Positions 1 to 5,386 of a DNA stretch of 12,360 nucleotides are shown piece by piece; the first letter of the stretch is position 1, and the number at the start of each line of letters is the position of its first letter. The position numbers were made by a program, and so were the translations under genes. The DNA is taken from assembly GCA_049509675.1 (NCBI GenBank), contig JBEKZQ010000167.1, positions 1 to 12,360 of the forward strand. The letters are read 5' to 3'. Below the pieces are notes generated by a model that saw nothing but the letters and a program-made list of their open reading frames with translations, was not told the origin of the DNA and searched no databases. This stretch comes from JBEKZQ01 sp049509675 (lineage in GTDB: Bacteria > Planctomycetota > Planctomycetia > Pirellulales > Thermoguttaceae).

Positions 1-611
1 CCGGCGGCGACTTGGCCCAAGAGGAGCCGCACCACGGCCCGGCCCAGGCGGGCCAGCAGCGCGCTGAAGGCCCCGCTGTCGCCATACATCAGGCACTTGG
101 TATGGCGGTAGTCGCGGCTGGCGCCGCCTTCGATGGCATAGGCGGCCAGCGTGAACGGGGCCCCCGCGAACCCCAGCAGCGGCAACTCCTCGGCCAGCCC
201 GCGTCGCGTCTGCCGCACCGCCTCCAGGACGAACTCCAGGGCCTCCAACGAGTCCAACTCGCGCAGCCGGTCGACGTCACCAGCCTGGCGGAGCGGTTGG
301 CCCAGGACCGGCCCTTCCGTGGCGGAGAAGGCCAAGGGCAGGCCCATCGGCTCCAGCAACAGCAGCAGGTCGGAAAAGAGGATTGCCGCGTCAACTCCCA
401 ACCGCTGGACGGTCGAGAGCATGACTTCCGCGCACAACTGCGGGGTCTTGCAGAGATCGAGGAACCCCAGTTTGCGCCGCACCGCCCGATACTCAGGCAG
501 GTAGCGGCCCGCCTGCCGCATCAGCCAGACGGGCGCCCGTGGCACCGGCTCGCGGCGGATGGCGCGCATCACGAGGCTCTGCTGCCACGCGGGTGGGAGT
601 GCAGGTGTCAT
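1..611 (-). CDS. hemE: Uroporphyrinogen decarboxylase, N-terminal part (cut by window edge)
   Basis: HemE removes the four acetate carboxyl groups of uroporphyrinogen III to give coproporphyrinogen III in cytoplasmic haem synthesis. About 203 residues are present; the family is usually about 340-360, so roughly the C-terminal 40% lies beyond the left edge. The family signature VWLMRQAGRYLPEYR lies at residues 28-42 and carries the two substrate-binding arginines (R32, R36). The conserved aspartate is in ILFSDLL (D81, matching human D86). The second signature, GFAGAPFTLAAYAIEGG, follows further on and contains the conserved tyrosine. The ATG at 609-611 places these motifs at normal distances from the N-terminus; no Shine-Dalgarno sequence is visible. 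The gene lies downstream of a cysteine-rich protein gene on the same strand, but a terminator separates them, so it is probably transcribed on its own. The assignment is secure. Confidence 0.96.
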   Translation of the reverse strand, partial: MTPALPPAWQQSLVMRAIRREPVPRAPVWLMRQAGRYLPEYRAVRRKLGFLDLCKTPQLCAEVMLSTVQRLGVDAAILFSDLLLLLEPMGLPLAFSATEGPVLGQPLRQAGDVDRLRELDSLEALEFVLEAVRQTRRGLAEELPLLGFAGAPFTLAAYAIEGGASRDYRHTKCLMYGDSGAFSALLARLGRAVVRLLLGQVAA

Positions 612-643
612 GCGTGCATGATGGCAAAGCGCGCGCAAAAGCA

Positions 644-680
644 CAAGGCCTGCCGGAACATTGCGTTCCGACAGGCCTTG
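644..680 (-). terminator. Intrinsic terminator after the cysteine-rich protein gene
   Basis: Arms 644-659 and 665-680 pair over 16 bases with one mismatch around a 5-base loop. Read on the minus strand, the stem is followed by TGCTTTTG, a short U-run. It sits 33 bases after the stop of the cysteine-rich gene and just before the hemE start, so it should end the upstream transcript and insulate hemE. Confidence 0.75.
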
Positions 681-712
681 CAAGGTTTTAACTAAGATTC
701 AGCACACACGCT

Positions 713-1516
713 CTAGTTGAGAACCACGGAAGGGCTGGTCTGATACATGTTGCCGCGGTGCAGCAAGGAAGCCGACGGATCGTTGGGCCGGTTGCTGTCG
801 GTGGCCTTGGGGGCCTTCGGCAACGCTTCTTCCTTGGTGGGGGCCGGGGCCGGAGCCGGAGCCGTGGTCGGGGCCGGAGCCGGGGCCGCAACCGGAGCAC
901 CACCGCCGCAGGTCGCACAGCCGCCAGTCGCACAGCCGCAGCCGCAAGCCGGCTTGCAGCAGTTGTGGCAGGCGAACAGGCCGTTGACCAGGTCGGCCAA
1001 CGGATGGCAGCAGCACTTCTTCTCGCAGCCGCAGCCGCAGGCCGGCTTCTCGCAGCAAGTAGGCTTGCAGCAAGAGAACAACGGCTTGCAGCAGCAGGCC
1101 GGCTTCTCGCAGCAGGCCGGGGCCGGAGCACAGCAGGCCGGGGCCGGGGCGCAACAGGCCGGGACCGGGGCGGCACAGCAGGTCGGCGCGGCACAGCCGC
1201 AACCGCAACCGCACTTGTGGCAATCGAACAGGTCTTTCAGACCGCAGAACAGGTCGCGGACCGGGGTGACTTGCTGGCAGCCGCACTTCGACTCACAGCA
1301 GGTCGGGGCGGCGGCACAGCAGGTCGGTGCCGGGGCGGCACAGCAGGTCGGTGCGGGCTCGGGGGCGCAGCATTTCGCCGCCGGTTCACAGCAGCCGCAC
1401 GAGCCGCAGCCACCGCACCTCAGGCCCAGCAAGTTTCCGCCCAGTTCAATGGCGAATCCTTGGCAACAAAGGGCCACGCTCAACAGGAGCGCTCCAACAA
1501 ATGTCTTGCTTTTCAT
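713..1516 (-). CDS. Exported cysteine-rich repeat protein
   Basis: This is a 267-residue protein with an N-terminal signal peptide (MKSKTFVGALLLSVALCCQG, cleavage near residue 22). The mature chain is extraordinarily rich in cysteine: about 50 residues, mostly as CC pairs in short repeats of the type PTCCAA, PACCAP and KPACCCKP, mixed with CGCGC runs. Cysteine stops near residue 205. A low-complexity Ala/Pro linker follows (about 208-228), then a short polar tail ending in SVVLN. Two less repetitive patches, DLFCGLKDLFDCHKCGC and LADLVNGLFACHNCC, look like diverged copies of one motif. Exported proteins of this style are common in planctomycetes and may be cross-linked wall or surface components or metal binders. 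No enzyme domain is visible and the function is unknown. The start is supported by AAAGGAG ten bases upstream. A terminator follows, so it is probably monocistronic. Confidence 0.85.
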   Translation of the reverse strand: MKSKTFVGALLLSVALCCQGFAIELGGNLLGLRCGGCGSCGCCEPAAKCCAPEPAPTCCAAPAPTCCAAAPTCCESKCGCQQVTPVRDLFCGLKDLFDCHKCGCGCGCAAPTCCAAPVPACCAPAPACCAPAPACCEKPACCCKPLFSCCKPTCCEKPACGCGCEKKCCCHPLADLVNGLFACHNCCKPACGCGCATGGCATCGGGAPVAAPAPAPTTAPAPAPAPTKEEALPKAPKATDSNRPNDPSASLLHRGNMYQTSPSVVLN

Positions 1517-1526
1517 TGAGCAATCA

Positions 1527-1533
1527 CTCCTTT
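1527..1533 (-). promoter_or_regulatory. Shine-Dalgarno site of the cysteine-rich protein gene, within an inverted repeat
   Basis: AAAGGAG on the minus strand lies ten bases before the ATG at 1516-1514 and fixes that start. TTCATTG (1512-1518, covering the start codon) and CAATGAA (1535-1541) are perfect inverted copies that enclose the site, so a short hairpin could hide the start codon. The hairpin may be chance. Confidence 0.6.
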
Positions 1534-1541
1534 ACAATGAA

Positions 1542-2102
1542 CCTTGTGGGCTTGGCGTCCCGACGCTCGCGAATCACAAACCGGAGTGTGTGGCACGAGG
1601 CTTTCACCCCAAAACCTTGGGCGGGTCCTCCCATGGGTAAGAACCGACTCAGGCGTGGTTGTTGATCGCGTGGCCGGGAAGGTGGGTCAGCGCACAACGG
1701 TTCGCACGGTGTACTGCGCCAGGACCGTCGAACCATTCCATGGCTCGAAGACACCCGATCCGGTTGCCTGACGCGCCCTCGCTGCGTGCCACCGCGGCAC
1801 GCGGCTTTCGTTAAGGGTCAAATACCGTATCGGCTACCCTGCGAATGGCCCTTGAAACTACGGAAGCTATTTTCAGCAAAAGGTTTACTACTCCTATGGC
1901 GCAAACATTACCGCGCCCGGAAGACAGCCAAACTTTGACGGATAATACGTCCCACCACCGCCGCCAGCGAGGTCGCAAGCTCGCGCTAACCGGCAAAGTT
2001 CCCCCGTCTTCAAGCACGTGCGGCCGCTTCCCCGCCCGGCCCGCAATGCCCCGCAAAACCACCTTGTCCACCCTTCCATTGTCACCCCCCGAGAATCACG
2101 CC
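1542..2102. other. Gap without a supported gene
   Basis: I see no convincing gene in this stretch between the divergent cysteine-rich and propeller genes. Short open frames exist on both strands but lack family-like sequence, and they are expected in GC-rich DNA. The frame of the propeller gene stays open back to 1845, but that part reads as random Arg/Pro/Ser-rich sequence before a clear signal peptide. The stretch should contain the promoters of both flanking genes. I could not find a pair of -35 and -10 boxes good enough to report. Confidence 0.5.
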
Positions 2103-3680
2103 ATGAAAGTCTTCGCCGCTTGTGTAGTTTCTGTCCTGTGGGCCGCCCTGCAACTGCCGGCCCAGGCCGCCGATTGGCCGCAATGGGCCGGTTCACCCCA
2201 GCGCAATAACGTCTCGACGGCCAAAAAACTCCCCGACCAGTGGAACGTGGGCGAGTTCGAAGAGAAGACCGGCCGTTGGCTGCGGCAGACGGCCAAGAAT
2301 GTCCGTTGGGTGGCCCGGCTCGGCTCGCAAACCTACGGCACGCCGATCGTCGCCGACGGAAAGGTTTTTTGCGGCACCAACAACAAGGCCGCCTATCTCA
2401 AACGGTACCCCGCCGGCGTCGACCTGGGCTGCCTGTTGTGTTTCCAACAGAACGACGGCGGCTTCTGCTGGCAACTCTCGCGACCCAAACTCCCGGCCGG
2501 CGATGCCCAAGACTATCGGGAGCAAGGCATCTGCTGCGCCCCGCTGGCGGAAGGCAAGCGTCTATGGCTGGTCACCAATCGCTGCGAGGTCCTGTGCCTT
2601 GCCACCGACGCCGCGAGCGACCATGAGGCCAACATCCTCTGGTCGTTCGACATGGCCGGCCGGCTGGGCGTTGTCCCGCATAACATGAGCAGTTGTTCGG
2701 TGACGGCCGCCGGAGGCCTGCTGCTGGTCAATACGTCCAACGGCGTCGACGAGTCACACCGCAAGGTGCCGGCCCCCGCGGCCCCCAGCTTCATCGCCTT
2801 GGACCGAGAGACGGGTAAACTCGTGTGGAGCGACAGCTCGCCCGGCCGGAATATACTGCACGGGCAATGGGCTTCGCCGGCCTATGCCGTGATGGGCGGC
2901 GTGCCGCAGGCGGTTTTTGCGGGCGGCGACGGCTGGCTGTATAGCTTCCGCGCGGCGGCGGCCGTCAACGGCAAGCCGGAACTCCTTTGGAAATTCGACT
3001 GTAACCCCAAGACGGCGGTTTGGAAGGACATGGGGCAGGGCGATCGCGCCACGCTGGTCGCCACCCCCATGATCCACGGCGACCGGGTGTACATCGCGAC
3101 CGGCGAGGATCCGGAATTCGGCGAGGGTCCGGGCGTCCTGTGGTGCATCGACGGCACCAAGCGCGGCGACGTCAGCGCGGAACTGGTTTTCGACCGCAGC
3201 GGCAAGCCGGCCGCCCCGCGGCGCCTGCAAGCCGCCGATCTAAAGGCCGGCGACGTGGTCCGGCGCAACGCCAATTCGGCCGTCGTCTGGCGCTATGCGG
3301 GCCGCGCCGCCGGAAAGGACGACCACGATTTCAAACAGTCCATGCACCGCACCTTGTCTCTGGCTGTGGTCCACGACGACCTGCTGCTGATCAGCGACCT
3401 GGCCGGCCTGCTGCACTGCCTGGACGCCAAGACGGGCCAGGCCCATTGGACCTACGACACGCTGTCGCAGGTGTGGGGCACGCCGTTGGTGGCCGACGGC
3501 AAGGTGTTTCTGGGCGACGAGGACGGCGACGTGGCTATCTTCGCCTGCGCCCCCACGTTGAAGCTCTTGGCCAAGAACGCCGTGGGCGCCGCCGTCTACA
3601 CCTCGCTGGTCGCGGTGGACGACACGCTCTACGTCGCCACCCGCGATCACCTGATTGCGATTGCCGCCGACGCGAAATGA
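2103..3680 (+). CDS. Secreted PQQ-like beta-propeller repeat protein
   Basis: This is a 525-residue exported protein. The signal peptide covers residues 1-22 (MKVFAACVVSVLW...PAQA). It is followed at once by DWPQWAGSPQRNN, the usual opening of planctomycete PQQ-like repeat proteins. Blades are marked by recurrent patterns: YGTPIVADGKVFCG near residue 80, ALDRETGKLVW, GGDGWLYSF, CLDAKTGQAHWTY, and VWGTPLVADGKVFLGDEDG near 460. These match the PQQ_2/BamB-like seven- or eight-bladed propeller fold. I see no c-type haem CxxCH motif and no evidence of quinoprotein dehydrogenase activity, so it is more likely a binding or scaffold protein of the periplasm. The ATG at 2103 is chosen because the signal peptide begins there; the frame is open to 1845 but that part is not protein-like. 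It stands alone, and no clear terminator follows. The fold is fairly sure, the ligand unknown. Confidence 0.88.
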   Translation: MKVFAACVVSVLWAALQLPAQAADWPQWAGSPQRNNVSTAKKLPDQWNVGEFEEKTGRWLRQTAKNVRWVARLGSQTYGTPIVADGKVFCGTNNKAAYLKRYPAGVDLGCLLCFQQNDGGFCWQLSRPKLPAGDAQDYREQGICCAPLAEGKRLWLVTNRCEVLCLATDAASDHEANILWSFDMAGRLGVVPHNMSSCSVTAAGGLLLVNTSNGVDESHRKVPAPAAPSFIALDRETGKLVWSDSSPGRNILHGQWASPAYAVMGGVPQAVFAGGDGWLYSFRAAAAVNGKPELLWKFDCNPKTAVWKDMGQGDRATLVATPMIHGDRVYIATGEDPEFGEGPGVLWCIDGTKRGDVSAELVFDRSGKPAAPRRLQAADLKAGDVVRRNANSAVVWRYAGRAAGKDDHDFKQSMHRTLSLAVVHDDLLLISDLAGLLHCLDAKTGQAHWTYDTLSQVWGTPLVADGKVFLGDEDGDVAIFACAPTLKLLAKNAVGAAVYTSLVAVDDTLYVATRDHLIAIAADAK

Positions 3681-3697
3681 GGGGGGCAGAGACGGGG

Positions 3698-3725
3698 CGA
3701 CAAGAATATGGGTGGACAGGAAAAT
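3698..3725 (+). repeat. Interspersed 28-base repeat, copy A
   Basis: CGACAAGAATATGGGTGGAC plus the following eight bases is identical over 28 bases to positions 4124-4151. It lies 18 bases after the propeller gene stop and just past the 3' end of the small minus-strand gene at 3730. Confidence 0.9.
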
Positions 3726-3729
3726 TGCC

Positions 3730-4071
3730 TCACAACATTGACGGGCTTGGGTCCTCGAACTCAGTGTTCAAGACGAACTCCTTGAACGTCTTGGGGGTTT
3801 GCTCGATTTCTGACGGGGCGAAGGTGAACAGGTTCATGATGTCCGCCTGTGTGCGCTCCGGGAGGTGATCGAGGTGAGGCTCGACCATCGCATCCCGGTC
3901 CGCGCGCGAGCGCCCCTCGAATCGCGAATCGATCACCCGAACGCGAATCGACGCAGAATTGTAGCGGTAGGCGTCGACCTGCTGAAATCCGGCGCGCCTA
4001 AGGACTTCCTCGACTTGACGAGTCTCGTCTGTGCGATTACCCTCCCACGCGGGGGTGAATGTCTTCGTCAT
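3730..4071 (-). CDS. Conserved hypothetical small protein, weakly BolA-like
   Basis: This is a 113-residue soluble protein without signal peptide or membrane segment. Its core reads AYRYNSASIRVRVID (34-48), then FEGRSRADRDAMV (51-63), then LDHLPERTQADIMNLFTF, and it ends in EFEDPSPSML. A beta strand, then an F-x-G-x-S-x-x-x-R turn, then a helix starting with MV resembles the BolA/KH-like layout, but I cannot show homology and the key BolA histidine region is not obvious. Similar hypothetical proteins seem familiar from planctomycetes, which is recollection only. The ATG at 4071 is preferred because GGAGG lies ten bases upstream; a TTG at 4092 in frame would add seven residues. The gene lies between two identical 28-base direct repeats and its DNA is less GC-rich than the neighbours, which hints at an inserted cassette. 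The function is unknown. Confidence 0.72.
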   Translation of the reverse strand: MTKTFTPAWEGNRTDETRQVEEVLRRAGFQQVDAYRYNSASIRVRVIDSRFEGRSRADRDAMVEPHLDHLPERTQADIMNLFTFAPSEIEQTPKTFKEFVLNTEFEDPSPSML

Positions 4072-4081
4072 GGCAATTGGC

Positions 4082-4086
4082 CCTCC
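4082..4086 (-). promoter_or_regulatory. Shine-Dalgarno site deciding the start of the small BolA-like gene
   Basis: GGAGG on the minus strand lies ten bases before the ATG at 4071-4069. It supports that ATG over the in-frame TTG at 4092, which would put the start upstream of this site. Confidence 0.6.
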
Positions 4087-4096
4087 ACCCAATTAT

Positions 4097-4114
4097 AGAC
4101 GGCTTTCGCCGTCT
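4097..4114 (-). promoter_or_regulatory. Stable hairpin with GAAA tetraloop in the leader of the small gene
   Basis: On the minus strand AGACGGC-GAAA-GCCGTCT forms a perfect seven-pair stem closed by a GNRA-type GAAA loop. It sits 26 bases before the start codon at 4071 and directly next to repeat copy B. It may protect or regulate the message, or be part of the repeat element. Confidence 0.5.
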
Positions 4115-4123
4115 TAAGCCGGT

Positions 4124-4151
4124 CGACAAGAATATGGGTGGACAGGAAAAT
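4124..4151 (+). repeat. Interspersed 28-base repeat, copy B
   Basis: This copy is identical over 28 bases to copy A at 3698-3725, in the same direction. It forms the left arm of a long hairpin with the inverted copy C at 4168-4191. Confidence 0.9.
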
Positions 4152-4191
4152 GGATGTCTTGTCGATCTTCCTGTCCGTCCATATTCTTGTC
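4125..4191 (+). repeat. Long hairpin made by repeat copies B and C
   Basis: Arms 4125-4148 and 4168-4191 pair over 24 bases around a 19-base loop. All pairs are Watson-Crick except two adjacent positions (4138-4139 against 4177-4178) that are G-T and T-G. In plus-strand RNA these are G-U wobbles, so the stem is continuous; in minus-strand RNA they become A-C mismatches. It lies between the 3' end of the beta-barrel gene and the 5' end of the small BolA-like gene, both on the minus strand, so it may also affect termination or stability there. Confidence 0.85.
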
Positions 4192-4222
4192 CGACGCTTC
4201 TTTGCCTCAGCGCCACCGGTTC

Positions 4223-5113
4223 TCACCAATAATGCGCGCTGGGGTTCCAGGGCCAGTAGGCGGTGCGCGTGCCGCCGAAGCGCAGCTCGATGCCGCCCGT
4301 GAGCGAGGCGAGTTGGACCGTATCGATGCCCTGGCCGCCGCATTCCAGGTTGTCGCCGGCTTCCAGCCGGAAGGCGATCGCGTCGGTCCAGCGGTACTTC
4401 ACTCCCAGGGCCAGCGGCACGGAGAAGCCGATGCGATGATAGCCGTTGCCCAACAGATCGGAGAAATGGGTGCTGTAGGTCCCCGCACCCACGGAAAAGT
4501 AGGGGCGCCATTTCTGATCGCCCCAGGGATAGAACAGCACGTCCAGGTCCCACACGAACGAAGTGGCCACGCGATGGGTGCCGTACTGGTTGAGTTGATC
4601 GTAGCCGCCGGCGGCGCCGGCCGCGATCTGGGCGTCCAGTTCCCGGCCGCTGTCGTACAAATTGATCGAGTTCCAGGCGAAGCGGGTTTCCGTGCCCAGG
4701 CAAGGATTCCAATCCCGGCCCAGCCGCACGCCGGCGAAGACGCCTTGATTCATGCCCACCCAGTTCTGGATCAACGGGCTGCCTTGGGCGACGCCCAGAA
4801 AGCCGCCAAAATTCCAAGGGCGATAGAGCCAGCTTTCGCGCCATAAGGGAGGGGGTTGTGCCTCGCTGCCGCCCTCCGCAGGAGGTTGCGGCTGGGCGTC
4901 CGCCGGCCCCGCACCGATCACCAGCGGGTCCACGTCATTGGCGCCCGCAGAATAAGGCGGGTTGACCGCATCGTGGAATCCGTGCGGCGCCGGGTACCGT
5001 AAAGCGGGTGCCTGCTGCGGCTCCCCATCGGGTTGTTGACCGCGCGCAGACGGGGATAGCCACACGAAGGCAGCTATTGCGAGCCATGCCAGAGGTAACC
5101 GGCTCCGCCGCAT
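4223..5113 (-). CDS. Exported outer-membrane-type beta-barrel protein
   Basis: This is a 296-residue protein with a signal peptide (MRRSRLPLAWLAIAAFVWLS...SARG, cleavage near residue 25). A Pro/Ala/Gln-rich low-complexity segment runs to about residue 95. From NFGGFLGVAQG onward the chain alternates polar and aromatic residues in strand-like stretches, for example GVFAGVRLGRDW, TSFVWDLDVLFYPW, WRPYFSVGAGTY, VPLALGVKYRWTDAIAFRLEAGDN and LTGGIELRFGGTRTAYW. This is typical of small OmpA/OmpW-like barrels. It ends in an aromatic residue (HYW), which fits an outer-membrane insertion signal. Planctomycetes carry many such proteins, usually of unknown substrate. The ATG at 5113 starts the signal peptide; no good Shine-Dalgarno is seen. 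A sigma70-like promoter lies about 100 bases upstream. Barrel fold likely, function unknown. Confidence 0.8.
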   Translation of the reverse strand: MRRSRLPLAWLAIAAFVWLSPSARGQQPDGEPQQAPALRYPAPHGFHDAVNPPYSAGANDVDPLVIGAGPADAQPQPPAEGGSEAQPPPLWRESWLYRPWNFGGFLGVAQGSPLIQNWVGMNQGVFAGVRLGRDWNPCLGTETRFAWNSINLYDSGRELDAQIAAGAAGGYDQLNQYGTHRVATSFVWDLDVLFYPWGDQKWRPYFSVGAGTYSTHFSDLLGNGYHRIGFSVPLALGVKYRWTDAIAFRLEAGDNLECGGQGIDTVQLASLTGGIELRFGGTRTAYWPWNPSAHYW

Positions 5114-5173
5114 GAAAAGGCCAATCGGGTGTTCGCTGCGCGTCGCGCACGTCGGCGCGCATCGGGGCTGTAC

Positions 5174-5197
5174 GCCGGGCGCACGCTGACGCCCGGC
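5174..5197 (-). promoter_or_regulatory. GC-rich hairpin in the leader of the beta-barrel gene
   Basis: GCCGGGCG (5174-5181) and CGCCCGGC (5190-5197) form a perfect eight-pair stem with an eight-base loop. It falls inside the predicted 5' untranslated leader, between the promoter -10 box (5212-5217) and the start codon at 5113. It is a candidate for message stability or translation control. Confidence 0.5.
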
Positions 5198-5211
5198 AGT
5201 AGCAGGGCGGG

Positions 5212-5241
5212 ATTATGGCCGCTACCGTGCCCCCGCGTCAA
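5212..5241 (-). promoter_or_regulatory. Sigma70-like promoter of the beta-barrel gene
   Basis: On the minus strand TTGACG (5241-5236) and CATAAT (5217-5212) are separated by 18 bases. Each matches the consensus at five of six positions. Transcription would start near 5205 and give a leader of about 90 bases. Confidence 0.6.
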
Positions 5242-5275
5242 GGCGAAGTTCGCCCCACGCGGTCGACGCGTCGAC
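5242..5275. promoter_or_regulatory. Two palindromes just upstream of the beta-barrel promoter
   Basis: GGCGAAGTTCGCC (5242-5254) and GTCGACGCGTCGAC (5262-5275) are both perfect dyads. Their centres are about 20.5 bases apart, close to two helical turns, and the first touches the -35 box. This is the layout expected of paired operator sites for a dimeric regulator. Confidence 0.4.
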
Positions 5276-5345
5276 GCTGGCTCCCGAGTCAGGATGGGTA
5301 AAATAGGCGAGACTCTTGGTATGTGAGAGGGCAGAGTCGTCGAGG

Positions 5346-5364
5346 AAAATGGTCTGGCCCAGAC
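5346..5364 (-). terminator. Weak terminator-like hairpin after the methyltransferase gene
   Basis: On the minus strand GTCTGGGCCAGAC (5364-5352) forms a short tight stem and is followed by CATTTT. It lies 23 bases after the methyltransferase stop. The stem is short and the U-run is not adjacent, so the call is tentative. Confidence 0.3.
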
Positions 5365-5386
5365 GGACTGACAGGAGAACAGATGC

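Noticed and set aside
747..1640. Long open frames on the plus strand opposite the cysteine-rich gene (also 758-1519)
   Set aside because: They are Gln/Ala- and Arg/Ala-rich mirror translations of the CC repeats, lack domains, and the minus-strand frame has a signal peptide and a ribosome site.
1617..1640. A small CCCAA/TTGGG hairpin in the gap upstream of the cysteine-rich gene
   Set aside because: The stem is short, is not followed by a U-run on either strand, and does not lie at a gene end.
1845..2102. An 86-codon N-terminal extension of the propeller protein
   Set aside because: The sequence is not protein-like and would bury the signal peptide that begins at 2103.
3020..3868. A 282-codon plus-strand frame overlapping the propeller gene and beyond
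   Set aside because: It is Arg/Pro/Gly-rich out-of-frame sequence; the overlapping frame carries the clear propeller repeats.
4068..4844. A 258-codon minus-strand frame overlapping the beta-barrel gene and reading through the repeats
   Set aside because: It is Arg-rich frame-shifted sequence over the barrel gene, and its end is a translation of the repeat hairpin, not a conserved protein.
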